Below, one piece after another: positions 16,709 through 25,410 of a stretch of DNA of 64,000 nt. Below the pieces are notes generated by a model. The model saw nothing but the letters and a program-made list of their open reading frames with translations. It did no database searches and was not told where the DNA came from. How positions within the stretch are numbered: the first letter of the stretch is position 1; every line of letters starts with the position of its first letter. The translations under genes and the position numbers were made by a program. This stretch comes from JAVBQL01 sp031549085 (GTDB lineage: Bacteria; Spirochaetota; GWE2-31-10; MWDO01): positions 62,001 through 126,000 of the forward strand of contig JAVBQL010000001.1 of NCBI GenBank assembly GCA_031549085.1, in the 5' to 3' direction.

Positions 16709-18514
16709 CTAACTCCTTATAACAGCATCAACTGGACAAACCTTTATACAAATTCCACATCTAATACATACCTCTCTATCTATTATATGGTACTGTTTTT
16801 GAACACCGCTTATAGCATTTGCAGGGCAATTAATTTTACACGCCCCACAGCCAATACATTTTTCAGCGACTATACTATATTTAACAAGATTAGGACAGAC
16901 ACCTGCACGACACTTTTTTTGAAAGATATGTTCATTAAGCTCTTCCTCAAAATAGTCAAGCATAGATATAACAGGATTTATTGACTCACGTCCCAAACCA
17001 CACATAGAGTTGTTGTACATAACGTCAGCGATATCTCTAATTTTATCAATATCACTTGCTTCACCCTTACCTTCTATAATTTTCACTAATATTGCTAAAA
17101 GCTTCTGTGTCCCCTCGCGGCAAGGAACACAAAAGCCGCAGGACTCCTCTCTTGCAAAATCAACATAATATTTTGCCATCTCAACGATACATGTAAAATC
17201 ATCTAAAACAACAACTCCGCCAGCACCAAGAAAGGCCTCATTTTTTGAGAGGTTTTCAAAAGAGATCTCCTCATTAACAAGGTTGCCGGGCAAAATACTT
17301 CCAGATGCTCCTCCAATTTGGATGGCTTTAAGGCTCGATTTTTTAGTAACACCACCACCTATATAGTTTATAACCTTATCAAAGGTCACACCAAAAGGCA
17401 TCTCAATCAAACCATTTGTCTTAACAGAGCCAGATAGTGTAAATATTTTTGTTCCCTTAGACTCATCTGTTCCTATACTTAAATAGTCATTTAGATCCAT
17501 ATTTATTATATCTCTAATATTTGCAAAGGTCTCAACATTATTAACCAGTGTTGGCTTTCCAAACATTCCATGCTCAAAAGGGTATGGAGGTTTTACACGA
17601 GGAGTTCCACGTTTTGACTCAATGGCAGCAAACATTGCTGTCTCCTCCCCAGTAATATAGGCTCCATGACCATACTCAACTTTTATATCAAAGGCGAAAA
17701 GCTTCTCCATTACAGAATAACCCAAAAAACCTCTATCATAGAGCTCTTTTATTGCATTCTCCATACGAAGTACAGCAATATCATACTCTTTTCTAATATA
17801 TATGATTCCAATATTGGACATTGTGGCATAGCCTGCAATCATCACTCCCTCTAAAATTCTAAATGGATCTCCCTCCATGAGGTACTTATCCATAAAAGTT
17901 CCAGGGTCTCCCTCATCTCCATTGCAAATAACATATTTTGGCTGTGATATCTGTTCTGCTTGAAGCTTCCACTTCTCTCCAGTTAAAAAACCTCCACCTC
18001 CGCGACCTCTAAGTCTTGAATAGAAGATATAATCACAGACATCAAAGGGTTGATAGTTGGTTAATACTTTTTCTAAGGCTACAAAACCCCCATTTTTTAT
18101 ATAATCATCAAGACTTTCAGGGTTGGTGAATGGGCTTGTTTTTAATATCTGTCTCTCTTGCCTAGCAATAAAAGGGATATCATCATAGCTCATAACCCTT
18201 TTTTTATTCTCCATATCAAAAAAGAGATACTTCTCTACAATATTTCCTTTTATTAGATGTTCCTCTATAACCTCTTTTGCTTTATTAATATCCATTTTAA
18301 TATAGAAAACTTTTTTCTTTCCAACTATTACTGTTGGGCCTACCTCACAAAATCCGTGACATCCACCCTTTTTGACTTCATAGCGAATAGCCAAGTCTAC
18401 ATTATAAAAAACTTCACTAAAAAAAGTGATAAAGACATCAAGCCCCGCAGAACTTAAACATCCAGAGTTGGAACAGATAATAATAGGCTCTCTCTCTATA
18501 CTTTCATCTGACAT
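16709..18514 (-). CDS. NuoF/HndC-like flavoprotein subunit of the formate dehydrogenase complex
   Basis: A 601-residue NAD(P)H-oxidising subunit. The N-terminus is a thioredoxin-like [2Fe-2S] domain (Cys14, 19, 52, 56). It is followed by the NuoF core with the glycine-rich FMN/NADH loop (RGRGGGGFLTGEKW) and the N3-type [4Fe-4S] motif SCGFCVPCREG. The C-terminus adds two ferredoxin [4Fe-4S] motifs (CIGCGACKINCP and CIRCGICIKVCP). This three-part layout is that of HydB/HndC proteins in electron-bifurcating hydrogenases and formate dehydrogenases, not of respiratory NuoF. The ATG begins directly after the stop of the NuoE-like gene, and its own stop is four bases before fdhA, so the three are one operon. 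It likely moves electrons between formate, NAD(P) and ferredoxin. Confidence 0.92.
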   Translation of the reverse strand: MSDESIEREPIIICSNSGCLSSAGLDVFITFFSEVFYNVDLAIRYEVKKGGCHGFCEVGPTVIVGKKKVFYIKMDINKAKEVIEEHLIKGNIVEKYLFFDMENKKRVMSYDDIPFIARQERQILKTSPFTNPESLDDYIKNGGFVALEKVLTNYQPFDVCDYIFYSRLRGRGGGGFLTGEKWKLQAEQISQPKYVICNGDEGDPGTFMDKYLMEGDPFRILEGVMIAGYATMSNIGIIYIRKEYDIAVLRMENAIKELYDRGFLGYSVMEKLFAFDIKVEYGHGAYITGEETAMFAAIESKRGTPRVKPPYPFEHGMFGKPTLVNNVETFANIRDIINMDLNDYLSIGTDESKGTKIFTLSGSVKTNGLIEMPFGVTFDKVINYIGGGVTKKSSLKAIQIGGASGSILPGNLVNEEISFENLSKNEAFLGAGGVVVLDDFTCIVEMAKYYVDFAREESCGFCVPCREGTQKLLAILVKIIEGKGEASDIDKIRDIADVMYNNSMCGLGRESINPVISMLDYFEEELNEHIFQKKCRAGVCPNLVKYSIVAEKCIGCGACKINCPANAISGVQKQYHIIDREVCIRCGICIKVCPVDAVIRS

Positions 18515-19030
18515 CTAGCTATTCTCCATCCTCTCTTCTTCACTCTTTATCTCATCGATAAGGCTTTTTAATATCTTAGTATTAACTCTTGTATATGTCT
18601 TATCATTTATCATTACAACAGGGGCAAGTGAACAGACCCCTAAACATGAGGCTGTATCCAATTTGAAAAGCCCATCAAAAGTTGTCTCCCCAAGCTTTAT
18701 ATCAAGATAGGCCTCAATATCATTAATCATGCGGGATGCACCCTTTATATGACAAGCAGTTCCTTTACATATCTTTATTACATATTTACCAGGCTTATAA
18801 AGATTGTAGATGGAGTAGAATGAGGCATACCCATAGATCTCTGTCGCCGATATGTTTAAAAATTTTGATACTCTCTTTATAATACTCTCTTTTAAATATT
18901 GAAACTCTTGCTGCAATTCTAAAAGAATTTTACCAAGATCACTTTTTTGAGTAGGGTCATATTTACTAAGAATAAGATCAATTTTATTATTTTCTCTTAC
19001 ATCTATATCATCTATACTATACTCTTCCAT
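18515..19030 (-). CDS. NuoE/HndA-like [2Fe-2S] subunit
   Basis: A 171-residue thioredoxin-fold [2Fe-2S] protein. The ligand motifs are CKGTACHIKGA and, near the C-terminus, CLGVCSLAP. The N-terminal helical bundle is typical of NuoE/HndA. It passes electrons between the NuoF-like flavoprotein and the catalytic subunit. The frame is open ~20 codons upstream, but that extension is IIYYYF-rich and covers the promoter, so I start at the ATG 19028-19030, 25 bases after the predicted transcription start. The ribosome site is weak (GTGG). It is the first gene of the formate dehydrogenase operon. Confidence 0.9.
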   Translation of the reverse strand: MEEYSIDDIDVRENNKIDLILSKYDPTQKSDLGKILLELQQEFQYLKESIIKRVSKFLNISATEIYGYASFYSIYNLYKPGKYVIKICKGTACHIKGASRMINDIEAYLDIKLGETTFDGLFKLDTASCLGVCSLAPVVMINDKTYTRVNTKILKSLIDEIKSEEERMENS

Positions 19031-19061
19031 AACCACACATCTTACTTTAAAATAATAATAA

Positions 19062-19090
19062 ATTATAACAAAAATATCTCTCTCTTTCAA
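19062..19090 (-). promoter_or_regulatory. Sigma-70-type promoter of the formate dehydrogenase operon, inside a terminator
   Basis: On the minus strand TTGAAA, 17 bases, TATAAT. The -35 lies in the loop/3' arm of the larC terminator hairpin and the -10 lies just after its T-run. The predicted start (~19055) is 25 bases before the first ATG. Confidence 0.65.
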
Positions 19091-19108
19091 GAAGAGAGAG
19101 ATATTTTT
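19070..19108 (-). terminator. Strong terminator after larC
   Basis: A perfect 17-bp stem (19070-19086 with 19092-19108) with loop TCAAG. The 3' arm ends in TTTTT on the minus strand and is followed by GTTATAATTT. The palindrome is symmetric, so it could stop transcripts in both directions. Confidence 0.85.
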
Positions 19109-19225
19109 ATTATAATAATCTTATTTTGAAATTATCTATTATTTTTACTCAAAATATAAACGATAGAAGCAGATATTTCAAACATTAAAGGATGATATTA
19201 ATAGTGATTAATTTAATAGTAACGA

Positions 19226-20545
19226 CTATAGTTTTTTCATTATCATATCATATGCCTCACTATATGATATTGATAGAGCTTTTGCAATTCTTTTTACATC
19301 CTCATATTCTATCTTATCTCTAATCTTTTTATCTTTTAAAAAAGCAGATTTTATCTTTATATCTATCCCATCTATTTGTATAACTCTAATATCTCTTTTT
19401 AAAACAGTTCTCTCTATAAGTTCTCGTCTAATGCCTAAAGTTGTAGAATTTAAATATATTAACTCTGTTAACCTTTCTTCATCATCGATTTTGGAAAGAA
19501 CGTTTAATAAAAATGAGCTTCTTCCCTTTTTAGAGTGAACAGGGGTAACATATACTTCAAGTGAACCATTTTCCATTAGAAGTTCTATCAAAAATTGAAG
19601 CTCTTCACTTGTAATATCATCTAAATTTGTTTCCAATTTTACTATATGTTCATAATCTAAATTATATTTTTTTTCACTAACTTTTTCACCATAAAATAGT
19701 CTCAGAAAATTTGGGATAGAGAGCTCATATGTTCCAGCCCCATAGCCTATCTTCTCTATATTCATATTGAAATCATCTGAAAAGTTATTGACCAAATATT
19801 TAACTATTGCTGCCCCTGTTGGAGTTGTTAGTTCTTTATCAATAGTTGTCCTTAATGTTGGAACTCCCTCCAAAATTTTTGCAGTAGCTGGAGCTGGAAC
19901 TGGCAAGATGCCATGATCAGTTCTAACAAATCCATTTCCCAAAGGAATATGAGATGACTCAACTATATCAATATCAAGTTTATCAATTAAAATAGCACAA
20001 CTAGCAATATCAACAATTGAATCTATTGCACCAATTTCATGAAAGTGGACATCATCAATATTAACATTGTGTGCTATCGCTTCAGCCTTTGCTATAATAT
20101 CAAATATACCAATTGTGATACTCTTTGCTTTTTTAGTGATACTAGAATTTAAAATTATATCTTTTATCTCTCGATAGTTTCTACTATCACTATGATTATC
20201 GTAATGGTTGTGGTTGTGTTCATGAATGTGTTCTGTGTCATCGTGCTCATGTGTATGCTCATTAGAAGTGTGATAAATATCATCATAATTTTGAATGTGA
20301 GAATAAGACTCATCATCAAGATGATGATGATGATGGTGGTGGTGAATTTCATTAACCAAAAAATGGGAGCACTCTATTGAAGAGATCTTTTTTGAGACAA
20401 GTTCAATAGAGTATTCATCATCAAGCCCAAGCTTTGAGAGCTCGCTTTTTAAATAAAATAAATTGGACTTATCAAGAGATAATAAAGCAGCAACAAACTT
20501 ATCACCGCTCACTCCTGAAAAAGCATCTATATATAAAAACTTCAT
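19226..20545 (-). CDS. larC: LarC, nickel-pincer cofactor biosynthesis (nickel insertion)
   Basis: A 439-residue CTP-dependent cyclometallase of the LarC/DUF111 family, which inserts nickel into the pyridinium bis-thiocarboxylate cofactor used by LarA-type racemases. The family opening IDAFSGVSGDKFVAALL is at residues 5-21. A histidine-rich loop (~65-120, with eight consecutive His, then many HEH/HNH units) probably gathers nickel. DVHFHEIGAIDSIVDI and the LTTPTGAAIVKYL block follow, and the C-terminal LarC2 domain starts near 300. In lactobacilli larC is made by programmed frameshift from two frames; here it is one continuous frame. No larA, larB or larE is in the window. It ends with a strong terminator. 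Confidence 0.92.
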   Translation of the reverse strand: MKFLYIDAFSGVSGDKFVAALLSLDKSNLFYLKSELSKLGLDDEYSIELVSKKISSIECSHFLVNEIHHHHHHHHLDDESYSHIQNYDDIYHTSNEHTHEHDDTEHIHEHNHNHYDNHSDSRNYREIKDIILNSSITKKAKSITIGIFDIIAKAEAIAHNVNIDDVHFHEIGAIDSIVDIASCAILIDKLDIDIVESSHIPLGNGFVRTDHGILPVPAPATAKILEGVPTLRTTIDKELTTPTGAAIVKYLVNNFSDDFNMNIEKIGYGAGTYELSIPNFLRLFYGEKVSEKKYNLDYEHIVKLETNLDDITSEELQFLIELLMENGSLEVYVTPVHSKKGRSSFLLNVLSKIDDEERLTELIYLNSTTLGIRRELIERTVLKRDIRVIQIDGIDIKIKSAFLKDKKIRDKIEYEDVKRIAKALSISYSEAYDMIMKKL

Positions 20546-20564
20546 ATTTAAGTATCTTTAAAAG

Positions 20565-20894
20565 CTATTTTTTTTGAGAATTATTACTCATAGAATCAAC
20601 TTTATTTGTAAGATCCAAAATCATAGATTTTAATTCATCAACCTCTTTTTTTGATGCAAAAGAGTAATCTTTCACTGCCTCATTCACCTTTTCTTTAATT
20701 TTATCAAGGTCATTAGAGTATTTTTCCTTAAACTCTTCTGATTTTGATTTTAGATCATCTTTAAAAGAAGAAAATTTTTCATCAAATTCTTTATAACGCT
20801 CTCTTCTCATTCTTTTAAACTCAGCAGCCTTCTCATCAATTTTATCTCCTGCTGAATAGAGCAGTATTGCAAAATCTTTTAGTAAAGAACTCAT
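20565..20894 (-). CDS. Phasin-like small coiled-coil protein
   Basis: A 109-residue, almost wholly helical and highly charged protein. The opening LLKDFAILLYSAGDKIDEKAAEF and a long K/E-rich helix resemble small PhaI/PhaF-type phasins and 'polyhydroxyalkanoate synthesis regulator' proteins. No PHA genes are seen, so the family name should not be read as function. It starts at an ATG with AAGGAG six bases upstream and precedes larC by 19 bp on the same strand, so the two may be co-transcribed. It is probably cytosolic, possibly membrane- or granule-associated through its N-terminal amphipathic helix. Confidence 0.65.
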   Translation of the reverse strand: MSSLLKDFAILLYSAGDKIDEKAAEFKRMRRERYKEFDEKFSSFKDDLKSKSEEFKEKYSNDLDKIKEKVNEAVKDYSFASKKEVDELKSMILDLTNKVDSMSNNSQKK

Positions 20895-20968
20895 AACAAA
20901 CTCCTTAAATAATATTTACATACAGATAAAGTATAATACTATTTTCATGCAAAATCAATATTAAAAAA

Positions 20969-22441
20969 TTAGAATTCAAATTTAAAATCCAATCCAACAA
21001 CCATATCATTGGAGCCATACCCTTCAATAAGTCCTTCCAGTCCTTTAACAGCAATCATCATTTTAACAGGCCCCAAGTGCAACCCTGTTCCAAAAGAAAA
21101 TGATGGACTTAAGGACTCCGTATTAAAACTAAAGGCGGTAATGAGAGGAAACCTAAACCAACCAACTTTAGGAGCAAATTCAATTCCTGTACCTACAGCA
21201 AATGTAGGATATCCTTGGAATTGAAGTTTGTAAAAATCTGATGCAGACATATCAACACTTAATATTAGGTCAAAATACCTGTTATATACAGGAGTAATAA
21301 CTACTCCAGTTCTCATGGTTAGAGGAGAAATCATAACATATGTCTCTTTTTCAGGTTCTGATATATGAAAAATTTTGTTAATATCAAATTGGTCCCCTGA
21401 TGTATCAATTTGGCCATTTTTTTCTACTAATTCAAACAATCTCACATTAGAATTTATATTTCCTTTAGATGTTTGAGGAAATATAAGAAACCCAAGATCA
21501 TTAATAGCAAAACCGAGCTTTACATATTGATTAAAGACCATAATAAAGCCAAAATCAAATCCAATACCAAAATCACCATACCCAACTCTATCTTGTAAAA
21601 AAGCGCTCGCTAGATCTGAGTTTGATATATCGGCATTAAATATAGAACTTAGGGTTCTTCCTAAAGATGGAGGAATACCAGAGCTTCTTACATATCCATC
21701 AACAGAAGCCATATATTTATAAAGATTTAAAGTTCCAAGAGAGGAGTTCCCTGTTGAAATTGTTTTTAATTCAGCAAAAGTCATTCCATTAAGATTCATT
21801 TCAGCAAAATATAGTGGTAAATAGAAATGAGATGTAAAACCTGCATATATTTTTTGAATTTTGGTGGCTCTCTCTAAAAATCTTAATCTTGTACTCATAC
21901 TAAAACCAAAATCAAGAAAATCAAGAGCAGCTCCCTTTATTGAAAATGATGTTTGATCATCTCCATAAAAGCTTATGCCCTCTGTTAACATATTAAGTAA
22001 TCCCTTATCCACAGTAATATATGAAAATTGCCTATTTTTAAGATAGAATCCCATTCCAAATTTATCAAGATTAATATACATAGATAAATTTAGGATATTG
22101 GCGTTAACACCAAAGGTTGAACCATCAGGACCAACATCTGGGATGACTGTATTTATTGCTGTTCTTGAATTGAAGGCCTTTATAAGATTAATAGCTGTAT
22201 CTGTTGAAAAATATTGAGAATAGATTCTAGCTGAATAGTTGCCTAATATATCAAATCCAAATTTTTTATTTGTCATATATATCCCAGCTGGGTTATAGGC
22301 CAAGGCCTCAAAACTATCACTTGCAGAAGAGTATGCACCACCCCAAGCAATAGAGCGAGCTGTCGCCATAAAATCATAAGAGTACAAATTAACAGCAATC
22401 ACTAAAAATAGAGATATATAAATAAATTTAAATAGTTTCAT
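20969..22441 (-). CDS. Predicted outer-membrane beta-barrel protein
   Basis: A 490-residue exported protein. A signal peptide spans roughly residues 1-21 (KLFKFIYISLFLVIAVNLYSYDF). The mature start ARSIAWGGAYSSASDSFEALAYNPAGIY is the hallmark of PorV/UPF0164/FadL-like barrels, in which an N-terminal 'GGAxxAxxDxxxAxxxNPAG' leads into the first strand. The rest has alternating beta strands and ends in an aromatic strand (MVVGLDFKFEF) typical of a BAM substrate. The frame is open four codons earlier, but AGGTG is nine bases before the ATG at 22439-22441, which gives a cleaner signal peptide. It lies 20 bp after a large lipoprotein gene, probably in the same operon. Cargo unknown. Confidence 0.82.
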   Translation of the reverse strand: MKLFKFIYISLFLVIAVNLYSYDFMATARSIAWGGAYSSASDSFEALAYNPAGIYMTNKKFGFDILGNYSARIYSQYFSTDTAINLIKAFNSRTAINTVIPDVGPDGSTFGVNANILNLSMYINLDKFGMGFYLKNRQFSYITVDKGLLNMLTEGISFYGDDQTSFSIKGAALDFLDFGFSMSTRLRFLERATKIQKIYAGFTSHFYLPLYFAEMNLNGMTFAELKTISTGNSSLGTLNLYKYMASVDGYVRSSGIPPSLGRTLSSIFNADISNSDLASAFLQDRVGYGDFGIGFDFGFIMVFNQYVKLGFAINDLGFLIFPQTSKGNINSNVRLFELVEKNGQIDTSGDQFDINKIFHISEPEKETYVMISPLTMRTGVVITPVYNRYFDLILSVDMSASDFYKLQFQGYPTFAVGTGIEFAPKVGWFRFPLITAFSFNTESLSPSFSFGTGLHLGPVKMMIAVKGLEGLIEGYGSNDMVVGLDFKFEF

Positions 22442-22461
22442 AAAACATGTCACCTATTTTT

Positions 22462-23829
22462 CTATGGTATGGATGTCGTTGTTGTCGTTTTCATTGTCGT
22501 TGTAGTAGAAAATGAACCTTCAGCTCTTGCCTTAATCTCTATACCAATACCAAAATTAAAGATAGCGCTATTGTCAAGCAAAACATTGTCCGCACTTACA
22601 TCATTCTCATCTTTGAGGCTTACAATATCTATTCTATAAGGAATCTTATTTTTACTTCCTTTAGGGATAGTAATATCAAAAGTTCTTTCTCTATCCATAG
22701 GTGTTGGAATATAGTAATCCTCAATAAGATTCTTTTTATTTATAGTATGTTTTTTTACGCCGGTGTCAAAAGGTTCATTCTCTCCATTAATAGTTAAACT
22801 TAATCCAAAAGGGAAGCTTGTATAGGTACTTATTTTTAAGCCAATACTATCTATATCAATAGGCAATCCATTTAAATCTATACTGTTGTCATATAGGGTT
22901 ATTGGAGTGGTATCATCTATTTTGCCAATAACACCAACATCATGGCTAGAGTCCCCAAAAGAGAAAAGCAAATCAACATCAAACTTCATCCAATAGTCTT
23001 TATATGTGTTATTAGTAATAACATCAGATGGTAATGAAGCTGCAACCGGAGGTTTAAAGGTTCTCTTATGTACAGCACCAGATATAGGGGTATCATTTAA
23101 TTCAAATATTACTTTTTCTATTTTAATCTTATTGGCACTTACAGGAAAAAGCCCCCCCCAATCCTTTAAAAAATCATTTGCTTTTGCAACAATACTAACT
23201 CTATCACTTGAGGGTTCTGGTTTTAAATCAATAGTGCTATCTTTGCCATTTATACTAATTATTGCCTTAATACTATCAAACTGCGATGGAGATATTTTAA
23301 GATGATTATTCTCACTTGTCCATCCATTGGTTGGTTCATCGATATTGGAATTATATTTTGCATCTTTAAGGATTATGTGTGCCTCTATAGATGCTTTATT
23401 TGTCTTTAAATAGTGTAAGGTAACATCTGAAGTGATTCCATCACCATTTAAATCAATACTTGTTGGCAAAACACCTATAAAGTCAACACCAGTACTATTT
23501 GTTAAGTTAAGTGTATGAATTATGTCAATAGGCCAAGAGTATATAATTCTATCACTAGTAGGGCTGTAGTATAAATTAGGATCAACAAATGGCTGATTTT
23601 TTATATCGCTATATTTACCTTTAAGATCAAAGTTTGGAGGCATCTTAAAAAAATCACCCATAGAAAGACTCTTTTCTCCTAGTGGTAATTTTATTTTTAA
23701 CTCTACTGCAGCCTTGCTATCTTCAGAATTGAAGCCCTTTATTGCATCAATAAGTGACGGAATAGCACAGCCTGATAGAGCTAATAGTGCTAAAAAAATA
23801 GACAAGATTGGAAATATGTTTTTCTTCAA
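22462..23829 (-). CDS. Large lipoprotein, partner of the outer-membrane barrel
   Basis: A 455-residue protein with signal peptide and lipobox LSGC (Cys21). The mature part is beta-rich with a Ca-loop-like stretch (DLNGDGITSD) and several Ig-like or jelly-roll strand patterns; I do not recognise the family. The C-terminal end is a threonine-rich tail (STTTTMKTTTTTS) made from an ACN-repeat tract and may be disordered or glycosylated. The start is TTG, supported by GGTGGAG eight bases upstream. It is upstream of the beta-barrel gene in the same direction, so the two may form one outer-membrane assembly. No promoter stands out in the upstream gap. Confidence 0.75.
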   Translation of the reverse strand: MKKNIFPILSIFLALLALSGCAIPSLIDAIKGFNSEDSKAAVELKIKLPLGEKSLSMGDFFKMPPNFDLKGKYSDIKNQPFVDPNLYYSPTSDRIIYSWPIDIIHTLNLTNSTGVDFIGVLPTSIDLNGDGITSDVTLHYLKTNKASIEAHIILKDAKYNSNIDEPTNGWTSENNHLKISPSQFDSIKAIISINGKDSTIDLKPEPSSDRVSIVAKANDFLKDWGGLFPVSANKIKIEKVIFELNDTPISGAVHKRTFKPPVAASLPSDVITNNTYKDYWMKFDVDLLFSFGDSSHDVGVIGKIDDTTPITLYDNSIDLNGLPIDIDSIGLKISTYTSFPFGLSLTINGENEPFDTGVKKHTINKKNLIEDYYIPTPMDRERTFDITIPKGSKNKIPYRIDIVSLKDENDVSADNVLLDNSAIFNFGIGIEIKARAEGSFSTTTTMKTTTTTSIP

Positions 23830-23976
23830 CTTAATTTCTCCACCATATAATAAACCAAATTTATGTAATAAAATAGATTATATTTTAAAATATAGGACAA
23901 AAATGGGTATATTTATCTACCTCCATAATTATCGCCACATGCCAATATACATTATAATAATTATTATATAAATAAT

Positions 23977-24005
23977 CAAACATTAATTATTAATAATTAA
24001 ATGTT
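23977..24005 (-). terminator. Imperfect hairpin at the end of the mre operon
   Basis: AACATT-AATTATT pairs with AATAATT-A-AATGTT, one base bulged. It overlaps the mreD stop and is followed on the minus strand by AT-rich sequence with short T-runs. Moderate terminator. Confidence 0.35.
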
Positions 24006-24489
24006 AAGTTTTTTTCTTTTTATTATTAACAATATATATGGGGTGGATAGGAAGTGAAAATAGGAAAGTCAGCAAAAACTGCCATAAAAATATGTTTTTA
24101 AAATAGTAAATAACCTCATAGCTCTTATAAAAAATAAGGCCAAGAAGGGTATATAAAGCTGTTTTTATTAAGAACATGATAATAATAGCAATTATCGAGA
24201 AAAATAGTGGAGTGATATCTAATCTATTTTCAGTAAAAGATAAAATATATGCAATCACACAATATATAAGCGAATAGAACCCTATTAGAGGATAACCACA
24301 AAAATCATAGGCCAAGCCTCCAAAAAAACCAAAAAACATTCCAAAGGCAGGACCAAAAAATATGGTATTAAAGACTGTAAATATTAGAAGAAAATCTGGT
24401 ATATATTTTATAAAAGAGAATGAATTAGAATAATTTATACTAACTATGCTTAAGATAATAAGTACATTAATTATTATCTTTTTAATCAA
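24004..24489 (-). CDS. mreD: MreD, rod shape-determining membrane protein
   Basis: A 161-residue inner-membrane protein with about five hydrophobic segments and the MreD pattern: an early PDFLLIF, then GPAFGMFFGFFGGLAYDF and a polar-aromatic turn. It belongs to the elongasome with MreB, MreC, RodA and PBP2. The start is TTG at 24487-24489, overlapping the mreC stop by four bases with GGAG eight bases upstream. The product is short (MreD is usually 160-180) and of low complexity, so the family assignment leans on gene order. Confidence 0.85.
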   Translation of the reverse strand: MIKKIIINVLIILSIVSINYSNSFSFIKYIPDFLLIFTVFNTIFFGPAFGMFFGFFGGLAYDFCGYPLIGFYSLIYCVIAYILSFTENRLDITPLFFSIIAIIIMFLIKTALYTLLGLIFYKSYEVIYYFKNIFLWQFLLTFLFSLPIHPIYIVNNKKKKT

Positions 24490-25364
24490 TTTTTAATCTC
24501 CAATAATTTAAGATTATCCCTATTTGGATCTATTTTTAGTACCAGCACATATTCAAGTTTTGATAAATCTACTGATAGCTCCAATATTCCCTTATTATAT
24601 ATCTCATGATTTGGAGTTTTTATTACCTCTGCAATTTTACCTATCTCTATTCCTTTAGGGAAAATCAGAGAATCTCCCGATGTATAAATAAAATCTAGGC
24701 CATTATCATAAAAAGCATATTGTTTTGGAAGGTAATCTATCTTTGCAGTATTAATATCTTCATTAGAACCATTTACAATACAGGTAATCCTATCTTTCAT
24801 TGTAACACCATTAACAGAAAAATTTGGATTATTCACAGTCAACACTTTTGAATAAAATGGACCAACCTCTACAGTCTTTCCAACCAATACTCTTTTTCCA
24901 TTAGAATAGCTAATAACAGGCATGTTACTTTTTATACCACTACTGCTACCTTTGTTTATCACTATTACATCATAAATGTTTTTAGGATTTCTTGCTATTA
25001 TAGATGCCGTAACAGATTCATATGAAAGATCCTGTTTTAGGTCTAACATTTTTTTGAGAGAGGAGTTCTCATTATAGATCTCATTAAAGTCCTGCATAAC
25101 CTTTTTATATTGATCAAGCTGCTCTTGTGTCTGTTTAAGTTCCTCTCTTAAGTCCTGCTTCTCTCCTAAAGACTCTACTCCACCTTTAAAAACAGTCCCT
25201 ATACCATTAAAAACAACTTGAAATGGATATATAATAGAAGAAAATATCGATCTGCCAAAAAAATTTGTTATATTAAAGGAGTAGAGCAACATAACAACAG
25301 AGATAGCTGTTAATATTAGAAATAAAAAAAGATTACTATTATTATTTTTATTAGGCTTCGTCAT
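24486..25364 (-). CDS. mreC: MreC, rod shape-determining periplasmic protein
   Basis: A 292-residue protein with one N-terminal membrane anchor (~residues 12-32), a coiled coil (~60-112) and the double beta-barrel core with ARNPKNIYDVIVINKGSSSGIKSNMPV, the classic MreC 'INKGxxxGI' motif. The periplasmic domain links MreB filaments to the wall-synthesis machinery. It follows mreB by 46 bp and overlaps mreD by four bases. The ATG has no ideal ribosome site. Confidence 0.93.
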   Translation of the reverse strand: MTKPNKNNNSNLFLFLILTAISVVMLLYSFNITNFFGRSIFSSIIYPFQVVFNGIGTVFKGGVESLGEKQDLREELKQTQEQLDQYKKVMQDFNEIYNENSSLKKMLDLKQDLSYESVTASIIARNPKNIYDVIVINKGSSSGIKSNMPVISYSNGKRVLVGKTVEVGPFYSKVLTVNNPNFSVNGVTMKDRITCIVNGSNEDINTAKIDYLPKQYAFYDNGLDFIYTSGDSLIFPKGIEIGKIAEVIKTPNHEIYNKGILELSVDLSKLEYVLVLKIDPNRDNLKLLEIKN

Positions 25365-25410
25365 CCAAATTTATTGTTTTTAACCTTTTTTAAAAAATGA
25401 TTTAAAGACT

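Noticed and set aside
20164..20380. His/Met-rich overlapping frames on both strands in larC
   Set aside because: These are antisense or shifted readings of the CAT/CAC-rich histidine loop of larC.
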